A DNA stretch of 64,000 nucleotides from Beroe forskalii (taxonomy: Eukaryota; Ctenophora; Nuda; Beroida; Beroidae): positions 1,426,001-1,490,000 of the forward strand of contig WFMF01000004.1 of the NCBI GenBank assembly GCA_011033025.1, given 5' to 3'. Under the pieces are notes generated by a model, which saw only the letters and a program-made list of their open reading frames with translations, searched no databases and was not told the origin of the DNA. Both the position numbers and the translations under genes were made by a program. Within the stretch, counting starts at the first letter, position 1. Each line of letters begins with the position of its first letter. Positions 22,386 through 34,104 of the stretch are shown here, one piece after another.

Positions 22386-23689
22386 GTAAGGTTAATATGC
22401 CACATATTGATACTTCAATTCAGTTAACACAAAACGCAGAACCCAAATTTATCCCTGAACGAAAAGTAGCAACACATCTCAAACCAGTAATGAAGGATCT
22501 GATAAAAGAGATGATCGACAACAACATCGCTGAAACATGTGAGTACTCTGAATGGAATTCGCCACTGATGCTTGTTTTGAAGAAGCCATCCTATGACCAC
22601 TCTAGACCTGGGAAAACAGCAGGTAATCCAAAGCCCCAGTATAGAGTAGTAGTTGATATGAGATATTTGAATTCTTGTACGGTCAAGGACTCCTACACAG
22701 TCCCTAATGTAGAAAATATATTCAATCAGCTAGGTGGTTCAAAATATTTTACGTCGTTTGACATAACCAGTGGCTATCATAATATCCCCCTTGAAAAATC
22801 CTCTAGATATTTGACAGCTTTTTCATTTGACAAGCAACAATACATGTTCAAAACTCTCCCACAAGGTGCTAAAAATAGTGGCAGCAAATTTTGCAGGGTT
22901 ATCAACAAATTATTTGGTAAGATTCCATATGATCAGATATTTGCATACATTGACGATATACTTATCGGTAGTGCTACTTTCGATGATCACGTTCAAAAAC
23001 TTGAGTTCGTACTTGAAACTCTAGAACGCAATGGTTTGAAAATTAATACTAAAAAAGCTGTTCTCTGCCAACCTAAATGTGAGTTTGTTGGGTTCACTAT
23101 CTCAAACAATGGCATATCAATCAGTGATTCTAGATTAGATGCCATTCGAAAATTGACCCCACCAACTGATTACAAGTCAACTCAGAAATTTTGCGGTTTC
23201 ATAAACTATGTCCGTAATCACTGTAAAAATTTTGCACCAATTATGAAACCAATATATGCCCTGCTAAATAAATCTAAGACCTGGGAATGGACCCCAGAGT
23301 GTCAAACAGCCTACGATGACGTCATAGCCAATTTGCTAAAAAACACTACACTTAGCTATCCATTGTTTGATGACAATCCACAGAATAAATTTATTGTCTC
23401 TGTCGATTCAAGCTCCCGAGGTTGGGGAGGCATGCTAGAGCAAATGCAAAATGGTAAGCGTGTGCTGATCTCCTATTGGTCTAAAACTATGCCCAAACTT
23501 AAACGCCAATTAGGTAGTACTCGCCAAGAATTCATAGGTATCTATCACATTATCAAACACTTTCGGGAATACCTTCTTGGGAAAGAGTTTGATGTTCATA
23601 CAGACTGTAAACCCCTCTTAGGCTGGCAAAAACTCTTTACTAAGGGAACATCAGTGCAGATGCGACAAATTAATTATCTTAGGACTTAG
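22340..23689 (+). pseudogene. Pol: reverse transcriptase and RNase H
   Basis: A roughly 450-codon frame with RT landmarks in order: SPLMLVLKK, the first catalytic Asp in FTSFDITSGYHNIPL, PQGAKNSGS, and the catalytic pair in YIDDILIGS. The RNase H part follows (VSVDSSSRGWGGML, RQEFIGIYHIIK, DVHTDCKPL). This is the Ty3/gypsy type with connected RNase H. The frame breaks near 23680; the next RNase H residues lie in another frame. The enzyme would copy RNA to DNA and remove the RNA strand. Confidence 0.92.
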
Positions 23690-24392
23690 TGAATTTACGT
23701 TTAACATTGTCCACATTGACGGTATAAATCATGTTGTTCCTGATTACTTCTCACGTCACTGTCTCGATGGTAAATCAGTCCACACCCAAACTCACAACAC
23801 CACGCACGACGTTACACACGACGTTATACACAACAGCACACACGACGTTTCCCCGATTGTTGCTACTACCACTGTCTCATGTAATAAAACACCCACAACA
23901 GAATACCTGACACTTCAGGAAGTAATTGACGCTCAAAAGGCTGACCCAATCCTATCCACTGTTACACAATGGGTCACGGACAAAAGCCCTCCTAAAACAA
24001 TACAAGTAATAGAAACTCCACCAGAACTTTTATCGTACTTCAAACAGTTTAATCGTTTGTCTCTAACTAATGATGCTTTATATCGTTCTTGGCACTGCAA
24101 TGACGGGACAAAACGAGAACTCTTAGTTTTGCCTTCTTCTCTAATAGAAAAGTGTCTAAAACAGTGTCATAATTCACTAGAATCACCACATTTTGGGGTT
24201 GACTTGACTTTGAATAAAATCAGGGAACAGTTCTATTTTTACAACATCCATAATGAGACTGACTTATTTGTAAAAGGTTGTCTAAATATAATTTGTGCTA
24301 AGACCAAACAGCCCAGGGCTTACCAGAAGCCACCACTTCACCCAATTAACATTTACAGTTACACAATGGGTCACGGACAAAAGCCCTCCTAA
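23690..24392 (+). pseudogene. Pol: RNase H end and integrase zinc finger (copy 1)
   Basis: After the frame break the RNase H terminus continues (NIVHIDGINHVVPDYFSR, the usual D-YFSR ending). A linker with a short THDV repeat follows, then the His/Cys zinc-binding region (CHNSLESPHFG ... KGCLNIICAK). The two cysteines are four residues apart rather than the usual two. The frame ends at 24392, inside the start of the second copy of a 397-bp tandem duplication. Confidence 0.8.
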
Positions 24393-24754
24393 AACAATAC
24401 AAGTAATAGAAACTCCACCAGAACTTTTATCGTACTTCAAACAGTTTAATCGTTTGTCTCTAACTAATGATGCTTTATATCGTTCTTGGCACTGCAATGA
24501 CGGGACAAAACGAGAACTCTTAGTTTTGCCTTCTTCTCTAATAGAAAAGTGTCTAAAACAGTGTCATAATTCACTAGAATCACCACATTTTGGGGTTGAC
24601 TTGACTTTGAATAAAATCAGGGAACAGTTCTATTTTTACAACATCCATAATGAGACTGACTTATTTGTAAAAGGTTGTCTAAATATAATTTGTGCTAAGA
24701 CCAAACAGCCCAGGGCTTACCAGAAGCCACCACTTCACCCAATTAACATTTACA
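23961..24754 (+). repeat. 397-bp exact tandem duplication in pol
   Basis: 23961-24357 is repeated at 24358-24754 with no difference found by eye. The junction shows short microhomology (ACAGT/ACTGT then TACAC). The length is not a multiple of three, so it shifts the frame and duplicates the integrase zinc-binding region. It is either a very recent event or an assembly artefact. Confidence 0.9.
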
Positions 24755-24993
24755 GTGATTTTAATCAAGGCTTAATCATAGATCACATTGGTCCCTTACC
24801 TGTGACACTTCTGGGTAATCAATACATACTCACATTAGTAGACTTCTTCACGGGATATGTTGTTGCCACACCCACAAAATCTACTACAACAGAGGAAACT
24901 ATTCAAGTCATAATCAATAACTGGATGTCACGCTTTGGATTCTTCAAAACATGTCACAATGATCTAGGTTCTGGGTTCACCGTTCACCAGTAA
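24295..24993 (+). pseudogene. Pol: integrase zinc finger (copy 2) and core, first half
   Basis: The frame contains the second zinc-binding region, then the integrase core with the first catalytic Asp in IIDHIGPLP and the second in CHNDLGSGF. It stops at 24993 because a 7-bp direct duplication (24976-24982 and 24983-24989, TTCACCG/TTCACCA) shifts the frame immediately after the second Asp motif. Confidence 0.85.
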
Positions 24994-26488
24994 ATTATTC
25001 CAAACCACGCTTAAGTATTTCGACATTGAACCCCGCAAAGGACAGCCATATTCCCCAACAACCCAAGGTAAGGTTGAATCGTGGAATAAAAAGCTGAAAA
25101 CGATATTCACAACTGTACTGAACCCTGATAAGCTTAACGATTGGGATAAGTATATTAACATCGTTACATTTGCCATAAACTCTACTAAGCAATATAAGAC
25201 AGGATATTCTGCTAATAAACTTGTTTTTGGTAGAGAACTTAATCAGCCGTCTCACATATTTCTAGATACTTCTAATTATGATAATATTGGTACTGAGACA
25301 ATGCCCCACGGTGTAGCTGCGTACAAAGTTCATAAAACTATTAATTCACTCATGACTAAAACTAGACAAACCATTGACAGAATGAACAAATACGCTAAAA
25401 AGCACTATGACAAGTCTGTTAGATATGAACCATTCCAAGTGAATGACTATTGTATGATCCTAAAACACGTGACCAAACATAAGTATGAACATAAATGGCT
25501 TGGTCCATACAAAGTCACTAAATGTATCTCACCACCATACTTGTATAAGATACAATTAGATGATAAGACTGAAAAGGTTGTGAACATTAAAATTATGAAA
25601 AAGTTTAGTCCAACTAAATACACTGTTTTACCCAGTGGTTTACCTTTGACAGCTGATTCCAACACAGTAAGTACTAACAGTGACACTGACAATCCTGTTA
25701 CAAACACTGGCAATAATCATCACCCGACCACTAATTTGGATTCGATAAACCTATCGAATGATACATCTTGTAATATCAGATCAGCCACCAATAGTACACC
25801 ATCTCTAGTGATTTACAACAAACGAAAACCCCAGTGTAGACACACGCAGACAGTGCCAAGCACTGCATTGCGACCCCAGCAGCCACTTCAAACCGATAAC
25901 TCAAGCAGTCAATCACCACAGCCTGTTACACATAACATTCCTGATCAACCACTCAAAATCGTTAACACTAATTCTCGTGCACAACTATCTGACAATATCA
26001 GAGACCTCATGTATGACATGGCCTCTAAACCCATAGATAGGACCTGCTTACCACCCCCTGATACACAACCGAGCCCTGGAGACACCTCTCCAACTCCTAG
26101 TTTACAAAGTATCCGCTTACCTTCAGACAATGCTACTAATAATAGCCCAATTATCGCAGATAATGATATACAGGTAACCAGTGTGCCAACCAGTCCCCCA
26201 TCATCACCTCCTGGTTCTGTTGATACTTTGCAATCACCCCCACCTTCTCCAAACGCTACGCAAATATCTGCTTCCAGTTCACAGCCCAGTCAGTCTTCAT
26301 CTCCTCCCCCTCAGACTCCACAACTTTCCCCTAACACGACAGATAATTTAGATATGACATTCAATGAGATCCCTCCACGAGAGGCTAGGCCACAAAGGTC
26401 CACTAGGAACAAGCTGCCAGCATATCTCAGAGACTATTTTGTTGGATTTATAGCTGCAGCGCAGACAGTGCTTAATCAGGAATTTTAA
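24983..26488 (+). pseudogene. Pol: integrase core second half, GPY/F tail and Ser/Pro-rich end
   Basis: Continues the integrase core in the frame after the 7-bp duplication, with the catalytic Glu in QGKVESWNKKLK. A GPY/F module follows (KWLGPYKV), then about 280 residues rich in Ser, Pro, Thr and Asn ending at 26488. GPY/F modules are typical of Ty3/gypsy and retroviral-type integrases. The long low-complexity tail is unusual and may be a disordered C-terminus. Confidence 0.88.
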
Positions 26489-26649
26489 TTTCCGATACTT
26501 ATCTAATTAGTTCTATGTGAAAATTCTAATTATTTCCCTTCTACAGGCATACCTGCCTATAGGGTAATCCCAAATACAAACAGGTCGTTAACTACTACAC
26601 AAACGAGATTTGAAAGCATTTGATTGATTGATTAATTAACATGCTCTAT

Positions 26650-29507
26650 TGTATTGTATTGTATTGTAGGTTCCCCAAACTCGGAAGTAAGGGGGACAGT
26701 ACCCTTAAGGGCACTGCCAGCACTGGGGCCACGGGACACCACTTATAGCGACGGCAAGTTGCCACTGGTACCCACTGGGTGCTCTGGCTTTATTGGGAAC
26801 AGCATTTCAGTGACATTGGCTTGGTGAACTTCACTGAGCAATGGGGGTCCGGTGTTAGGCCAGACAAGCCGCCTTTACTGCTGCACACTACAGTTTGAGT
26901 CAACTATATCTCTGTCCAAAGCACAGAAAAATAGATTTACTCTCTCTGTCCACATTGCCATGGGTCGGTCAAAAGTCATAAAGGTAAGTGTAGTTTTGAA
27001 GGCGTGAGCTGGGTTGCCTTCGGTAACATAAGTGTATTTAAAAAGTGGTACGGATTTCATTTTGAGTGGTGATTATCGAAATGTCAGGACCCTCCTGCTC
27101 TCCTTCCATTATTTTCTTGAATCAGCTGGTGTATCGTCGTCTTTTATTATTATTACCTTGTGTAGGTGTGCTTCTACGTTTGTTAGTTTTGTGAGATAGT
27201 GTTCTGTTGGGGAAAGGCTTCTTTTGTTATTTGTGGCTTTCTTTCAAAAATATTGGTGTTGTTGAAAAATTTTATCATTTTGTTGATTAGATGACTACTT
27301 TGCAGATCGTCAATGCTATCAAATTGGTATTTGTTGAATATTTCTTTTATTTTATTGCTGAAATAAGAGCATTTACACAGTATATGATGCGCTGTTTCTA
27401 GGCAGTTCTCTTCCCAGTTGTAGTCAACGTATTTCATTACTTCTGTACAGTATTCACAGTGTTCATTATAACTCTGTTTTGTTTTTGTCATGTGATAGTT
27501 TAGGTTGTTATGATTGGATAATATTTTAATTAAAGTACTTATTTTCTCATAGTTTAGTGTTAAGATTTTGTTTGTCATTTTATTTGTCCTGTATTTATAA
27601 GCTTTAACTAAACCAGATGTAAGTATCTTAGCCTCACAGCTTATATCACTATATATAAATCTGTTTTCTATTGATCTATGGTAGTGTTTGTTAATGATAT
27701 TAATAAATGTTGTGAATGGTGCTTTATTATATAGCGGATTTGATACTTGTTTTAGGGAACCTTTCTTGGCAAGGTAGTCAGCTATTTCATTTCCTTCATG
27801 ACCTTCGTGGCCAGGTATCCAGTTGAGATTGACTGTGTTATTTCCTCCCAGCTCATTAAGTGAGTTATGGCACATTTTATTAATTCATTTTTTGTATGTT
27901 TGTTCATTAGAGACTTAAGTACTGCTTGTGAATCTGAGTAGAATTCGATATTTAAATTACTTAAGTTTTTGTTTCGTATGATTTCGCTAGCTTTCCATAT
28001 GGCAATTGCTTCTGCTTGGTAAATGCTGGTGTGTGTTGGGAGTGGTTCTGCTACCTCATTTATTTCTTCTTCACTGAATGTTATACCGATTCCTGTGTTG
28101 CCTTTTTCATTTTTTGACCTATCTGTGAAGATTAGAAGGTTTGATTCACATTCTTTCACTTGTATTCTGTCCCTGTTTTCAATGTTGATTTTGTATGTTT
28201 TGTTTAAGATTGAGAAAGGACTAATTTTGTCTGAAATTGGGTTTGGGTCAATTTTTATCACATTTTTTAATTTCCAATCAATTATTTCTTGTGTTGATTG
28301 TATTTTTTCATTTTTATAGTTATTCATGTTCCAGTGTCTTTCAGTCTTGAGAGTTAATGTTCTTTTTAAAGCTGTTTCTTCTAATTTTAACTCAATTGGT
28401 GCCATATTAAGGAGTAAATTTAGGAGTACTTTGGGAGTGCTAGTTCTACACCTTGTTATCATATGTTGTGCCATAGTTTGTATAGGAGTTATTTTAGCTA
28501 TTTGTGATTTTGTTAGGTTCATTGCCCAAACAATAGATCCATAACTTATAATCGGTATGATGATTGTCTTGTATATCCAGAGCATTTGTTGTGGAGATAT
28601 TCCCCATTTGCTACCTATTGCCCTTTTTGTGGCAAAAAGAGCCTTTTTTACTCTTTTTGACTACATTCTCGATGTGATCATTCCATTTTAGTTTATTATC
28701 AATTGTTATTCCTAAGTATTTTACTGTTTTTGATATCTCAATTTTGTGACCATCAAGTTTGATTGATTTTGGGTGTTTATGCAACATTTTCAATGTACAT
28801 TTGTAAATATATTTAACTAAGTAAGAGATTACTTTTAGAGGATTAGTAATCTGATACAGTATTACTTATTATTTTTTTTTTTATTTTGTAAATATACTTG
28901 TATATCATTTAAACTAATTAAGGTTAATTAATTAATTATTTCTTGATTAATTAATTATATTCTTATGCATATTTGTACAAGTTATTTGTATATTTCTGCG
29001 TTTAACTTGACAATACTGTTTTCTACAATCAAATTTAAGTTATAATGATTCGTAGAGGATTGTACCGATTCAATTTATTCTATGTTTTTGAGTAGTGAAA
29101 TTTAAAATTTTGGCAGAGCTTCCGCAGGGCAAAGAAGCCCTACTTCAAACTGCTGAACAAAATTCCCAATATCACTTGAATTTAGTGTGACAGATTGGGA
29201 CCTCACTGGTAGATCTGGAGGATTTTTAGTTCTCATCCGGCTGAAAGCACAAAGAACTATTGACTTTAAGAGAAAAAGACTAATGGCTGATACAGCGCTA
29301 GTCTGTTAGGTTGCACATTGTTCTTATACTCCAAGAGCATAAGTTGGCAGCCTACTTGTTGCTTCTTGGTCTTAACGCACCATCGCTGTAGTATTAGCAA
29401 GCTAATCTACAGACTACGGCCTCGGGAGCAGCAACGAAGCTCCGTTCCAGGGAATCTCACCGATGTTCTGATTTAACGGTATGGTGCCCGAATCATCAGA
29501 ACCTGGT
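26650..29507 (-). mobile_element. Non-LTR retrotransposon fragment, minus strand
   Basis: The insertion has a 12-bp target duplication AACATGCTCTAT (26638-26649 and 29508-29519). Its 3' end, on the left, carries a (TACAA)n-type tail at 26650-26667. It holds a C-terminal piece of RT, an RNase H domain and a 3' UTR. The right 0.7 kb (28800-29507) shows no coding match. Most of ORF2, including the RT catalytic core and any endonuclease, is missing, so it is internally deleted or chimeric at its 5' end. RNase H in ORF2 points to an I/R1/ingi-like group. Confidence 0.85.
27183..28793 (-). pseudogene. ORF2 C-terminus: RT end and RNase H (two frameshifts)
   Basis: Three overlapping frames on the minus strand. 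28793-28611 has the RT C-terminal signature KYLGITIDNKLKWNDHIE. 28585-27782 has the connection domain and RNase H motifs FTDRS, YQAEAIAIWKAS and FYSDSQAVLKSL. 27875-27183 has the last RNase H motif WIPGHEGHEGNEIAD and a tail. The first RNase H motif reads TDRS instead of the usual TDGS. Breaks fall near 28640 and 27870. The enzyme would remove RNA during target-primed reverse transcription; this copy is dead. Confidence 0.88.
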
Positions 29508-29669
29508 AACATGCTCTATATTTTCAGAAAGTTTTTAAAGGTTAATTAACATTATTTTCAGAAAGCATCTTTGAACTGTGCTTAATACTCATGGGCCCAA
29601 ATTTTGAGTATTATAGCACTAATTGCTACAGCGCTGTACTACAGTACTAGATTTTAATATTATTTTCAG
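29508..29669 (+). promoter_or_regulatory. Env leader region with splice acceptor
   Basis: Between the non-LTR insertion and env. Three TTTTCAG tracts occur; the last (ending 29669) is directly followed by the open env frame, which has no ATG before 29712. Spliced subgenomic env RNA is the rule in errantiviruses and retroviruses, so an acceptor here is expected. The donor was not located. Confidence 0.5.
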
Positions 29670-31109
29670 GCAGAAAGAACGAAAGATTACGAGCTGAAAT
29701 TCCACTTTATCTTGATTATCGGAATCCTCGCTGTCATTACATACTTACCATGCACAGCAGCTATTGAGAAAATATGCTCAGTCGACCAGGGATTACTCGT
29801 AGATAAGATAGGTACACTAGCACTGTCAGAATCCACGTCTAAAATCAACGTTTTAATTAAGATTCCACAGCCCAACATTACCGTACCAAAATGTGTCCAA
29901 AACTTTGGCAATATGACTGATAATTTGCCTAATTATCGAGAGCAAATATCGAAATTAGACAATCAAATCATCGAATTTCGAAGCCAATCACACTCACTCA
30001 TGACTAAGCTTAGAGAACCACTTCATGAACACACTAGTAACAGACACACGAGATCGATATTCGCAGCCCTAGGAATGACTCTACTTTCCGGAATAGGTTT
30101 TGCAACCACTGAACTTCAAATACATTCCATCAATACTCACTTAAAACGCACCCAACATGAGGTATCGCAGGTAAAATCGATGTTTAACACATTGTACAGG
30201 AACACACACATTTTTGAGACTGAAACAATCGGCATTTTGAGAAAAATGGAAACACAAATAGTTGTCAATGCAAATGTAGCATCATGCTCTACTACTGTTG
30301 CTGAATATATCACTCGAATTAGGGAAAATATTCAGAAGTACACCAATTACATTCAAAATCTGCTAAACTTAGCAGCTGAAGGTAATCTGAAATCAACACT
30401 AAATCCTGATATCATTGGCTACAACACACTTGATTTAATCGTAAAACAACACAAATCATTTGAAAATACTTTATTTGCTAACAGCCCCTCATACTTGTAT
30501 GGGTTGGCTAAAATCACACTTATTGACATAGAAATTATCGACAATATCGTACACTTTGTTATGGAATTTCCGATTGTTGCTATTCCAGATCTAGCCCCAC
30601 TTTACAAAATTCAACAACTAGGCCTGCATAATCATGACACAGACACGTGTCTTTATTTCAATTTGCCACAATACTTTGTGATTATAGAACAAAAATCGTA
30701 CCAAATTGAACTCGATGACAATTGTTCTACCCACAAAGACCTACTGGTCTGCCAAATGTTCAAGCATCTCCTGAAATTTTCTTGCATTTCACAAAACGAA
30801 ATGAACTGTACATACTACCTTAGCACCTGTGAGTCACCATTTCACTTCCTCTATACGTCAAAAGGACTCATGGTTAGAGACAATACTTACGAAACTTACT
30901 ATACAAATGAAATCGGGGCCATACACAAGGCCCAATTCAACAACTACTCCGTTGCTCTCGTTGAATGGGAAACAGCCAAAACAATTTTTATTGCTCAATC
31001 ACACCTGATTGAGAACCCTGACTTTCAAAACATACACTCAATTACCGCACAGAACCCCATATCAACATCGTATCTAATTGGTCATCCCCGAAGTGAAAAT
31101 TGGTCATCC
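29670..31109 (+). pseudogene. env: Envelope-like fusion protein, main part (interrupted)
   Basis: About 470 residues. A hydrophobic signal segment at the N-terminus ends near CTAA. A furin-type site RHTR lies around residue 110, followed at once by a hydrophobic Gly/Ala-rich stretch that looks like a fusion peptide, then a helical, possibly coiled-coil region and many Cys. This is the layout of class I fusion proteins of the baculovirus F/errantivirus Env type. The frame runs into an insertion at about 31110 and stops there. The membrane anchor lies beyond the insertion, so this copy cannot make a full Env. Confidence 0.75.
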
Positions 31110-32984
31110 ATTCTTTGAATTTTTTTTTCTGGAACAAAAAATATATTGATTTTTAAGCTTTAAAACTCAACGGTATTCAGGAAATTTTGATCGAAGATTT
31201 TAGACAAATAGATTATGTTATAATCAACAATCATTCATTATGTTAGTTTCTACAGGGTTGGCTGACATGGGCATAGGTCATAAGTAATAAATTAAGATGT
31301 ATTATACCTACCTGTGGGCGAACTTTGACATGAAGTTTTTCGTGGTTCATGTGTTTGATAAATTTATTCGCATACTATAGGTACAATTGAGAACATTCCA
31401 ATTCCCCCATATCAGCGTATCTATCCGGTCCCAGCCAAGTAAGATCTTATTATCACTCAATTATACCCCACACGCGAAAAATAGGCGGTTATTTTCAACA
31501 ATTTGACAGTGCATACAAAGTTGATGGCGTCATTGCGGCTGCCTATTTATTCTGAGCATATATTATGTGATATCATGATGCCTCTGCGCTCAAGAGCTCA
31601 AGCCCTAATCAATATCATGGCGAACGAAGGTTCATATGGGGGCGACCAAATTTGAGTGGATTAATAAAAAAATTTAATTTTTTATCAATTAGTTCTTTAA
31701 AACTTAACTCTATTAACAACAATGCATCATTCAATCAATTTTTATAATACCTAGAAAGCCAGTACCTACCTACTTGATACTTACTACTCTATATCGGAAT
31801 CATCTATTGTTTAATGTGCAGCTTGTGCTAGGTGATAGCAATTTAGGTTCCTTGTCGTAATCTTATTAAGAGCGAGCTCAAGACGAACGCGTTCGCAGGT
31901 TTCATGAATCTGACCCCCCAAACGAACGAAAATGTTACTTCAACGTTGGTCGTAATTTAGTTTGAATAATATCTCCTGGTTTCATTCGATTTGGACCCTA
32001 ATCGAATTAGATTTGTAGCCTCAACGCAGTGAGGAGGAGAGTATGATTGTTGCTATATCAAGATGAGTAATCCGATACGTTACTTCGAGACTTTTGAGCC
32101 AAGCAGATATAATTTTACATAGCTGAATGATGAAATAAATGTAACGGCGATTTGCACCTATGACCTAGGAGTTAATTTGGTTCACAAGTTACAACACTTT
32201 CACGTTCAGGCGGGAAGGAGATATTCATTGATCCGTTTCCGCTGATTGTGTTGGATTTTCACATCGAGTACTGAGTAGGTACTATAGGTACTGACATGAT
32301 TGAACATAAATTATAGAGAATAGGATTTCAGGTGCGCATTTGATGCATAGGTTTTAGATTTTGCCATGAACTTTCGATTTTAATTTGACATCATATTAAC
32401 AAAATTTCTTAATTAAATTACGTGGCCAAAATAGGGAGACCAAATTCACTTTCGGGGGCGACCAATTAATTATGATATTGATCTGGGAGCTCAAGGATGA
32501 CCAAAATCATAGAGATACATTATGATCAAATCTAATTAGCTTGCCAACGTTAATATATGATTTTCTGGCTTTACGGAGGTGAGAATCGCAAATCTCACCT
32601 CCAGAACCCCAAAAAAGTATCACTTACATAGATCACAGTAGAAAATATATAGCGTTTGGAAATCACATTCCTGGTCATCCAGCAGAGCTTTATATCCGTA
32701 GTATCTGCTGCAGCTTTAATAAATTGATAGCTGTTCTGTTTAACCTTTTACCGTCACTAATTCAATACATTGGAACACTATAATGATGTAAAACTCATCC
32801 GCTTACTGTTCGTACTTACCTATATATCTTTCATTATAATAGCTGAGAGCAATGCTTCTATGTTTTCAACGTATTTCGAAAGTGCGATATAAGAATTGTA
32901 TGGGTATTTCGCTGTCCTATTTACTCATTGAAAATTAAGAAAACCAAGGAGCAAATTTTTAATTAAGTAATTAAGTCATGACGT
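31110..32984. mobile_element. Unidentified 1.9-kb insertion in env
   Basis: The word TTGGTCATCC flanks the segment (31100-31109 and 32985-32994), and with these limits the env frame is in phase on both sides. A slightly longer match, TTGGTCATCCCC at 31078-31089, is an alternative left border. The segment is AT-rich, has no ORF above 60 codons, no obvious TIRs and no poly(A) end. GGGGGCGACCAA occurs twice (31639, 32454). Confidence 0.6.
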
Positions 32985-33382
32985 TTTGGTCATCCCCATA
33001 TGGTCATCCGTTCTCAATGATATTGATCAGGGGACACCACATGAACTACGACACAAGCAACATATCGGCATACAATTTTCAGAAAAGTAACTCACTAAAT
33101 ATAACTGATGCTTTCACCGATTTTTACGGCTTCAAAAAGCTCACCCCCTTCCAATCACTTGAAACCATCCACGAAAATCGCACTGCAGTCATTGTACTAA
33201 TTGTAATTACAAGCACGATCACAGCTGCTACGGTAGTTATGATTGTGCTGTACATTGTGTACTGGAACAAACTGCGACTTTTTAGTACTTTGACCTCAGA
33301 TACTTCTTACAAGTACAGGACACTTCCGTATTTCCAACCTGACAATAGACAACCATGTCGTACTCGACATGCTTCATTTTAA
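32985..33382 (+). pseudogene. env: Envelope-like protein, C-terminal part with membrane anchor
   Basis: Continuation of env after the insertion. It has about 70 residues of ectodomain, a strongly hydrophobic span of about 25 residues (VIVLIVITSTITAATVVMI core), a basic-aromatic cytoplasmic start and a roughly 40-residue tail. It ends at 33382. The single anchor near the C-terminus completes a type I membrane protein layout. Confidence 0.75.
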
Positions 33383-33399
33383 TGTGTCAAGATTAAAAT

Positions 33400-33548
33400 T
33401 ATGACATATTCACACTTGAATATGACCTAAATTGACCTCAAATATTCACACTTGAATATGACCTAAATTGACCTGACATATTCATACTTGGATATGACCT
33501 AAATTGACCTGACATATTCATACTTGAATATGACTTCAATTGACAATA
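33400..33548. repeat. Short tandem repeat between env and the last ORF
   Basis: Four diverged copies of a roughly 36-40 bp unit containing ACATATTCA, ACTTGAATATGACC and TAAATTGACCT. It lies immediately upstream of a possible splice acceptor for the next ORF. Confidence 0.8.
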
Positions 33549-33576
33549 ACACGTGTTGATAACCATCACATTTCAG

Positions 33577-34104
33577 GAAATCCTTGACACCCTTATTAAC
33601 GCTGACAACCATCTCAATCCTGCTGGTGCCAGAACCCTACGAAGACCTTGGTGCCCATTAAAGAATACTTCTTTGCCTGAAACCTTGATCTTCCTGGATG
33701 AAATTGTTCCCTTGAGTAAAACCTTACCATGGGGTGCTGCTGACAGAAAACTACATCAGATTTGGAATGCCAAAGAGAACAAATCTGTAGGAGACATGAC
33801 ATCTGCATCGCAAGGTTACTTTGACTACTTGTGCGAGACAAAACAAAGATTATATACCATGGCTCAAGAAATCTTTGAAACCAAACCCACTGCGAAAAAA
33901 GGACTCCTAACAAACACCAAATTCTGGATTAGGCTGAGGTTCCGCCAACCAATCATAGAAACGAATTCTCTCCTGAATGACCTACACGAATCCACCGCTG
34001 TTACGAAGGAACACGAGTCAAAGGTCAGCAATATCATAAAATGCAGCGACACTATACTTTACTTTGCCGAATTTTGCAGCGATGAGCCATTGATTGATCT
34101 TTAA
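33577..34104 (+). CDS. Extra ORF downstream of env, unknown function
   Basis: About 175 codons, uninterrupted, in the element's own 3' region. The frame opens upstream without an early ATG. TTTCAG ending at 33576 could be a splice acceptor, as for env; the first Met is about 70 codons in. The protein is mildly charged and soluble-looking, with helical segments, and has no signal peptide, membrane span or recognised motif. Errantiviruses normally have only gag, pol and env, so this is either an accessory gene or a captured host fragment. It is intact while pol and env are broken. Confidence 0.6.
   Translation, partial: EILDTLINADNHLNPAGARTLRRPWCPLKNTSLPETLIFLDEIVPLSKTLPWGAADRKLHQIWNAKENKSVGDMTSASQGYFDYLCETKQRLYTMAQEIFETKPTAKKGLLTNTKFWIRLRFRQPIIETNSLLNDLHESTAVTKEHESKVSNIIKCSDTILYFAEFCSDEPLIDL

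Noticed and set aside
28023..28544. Plus-strand frames of 72-98 codons
   Set aside because: Antisense shadows of the minus-strand non-LTR ORF2 fragment.
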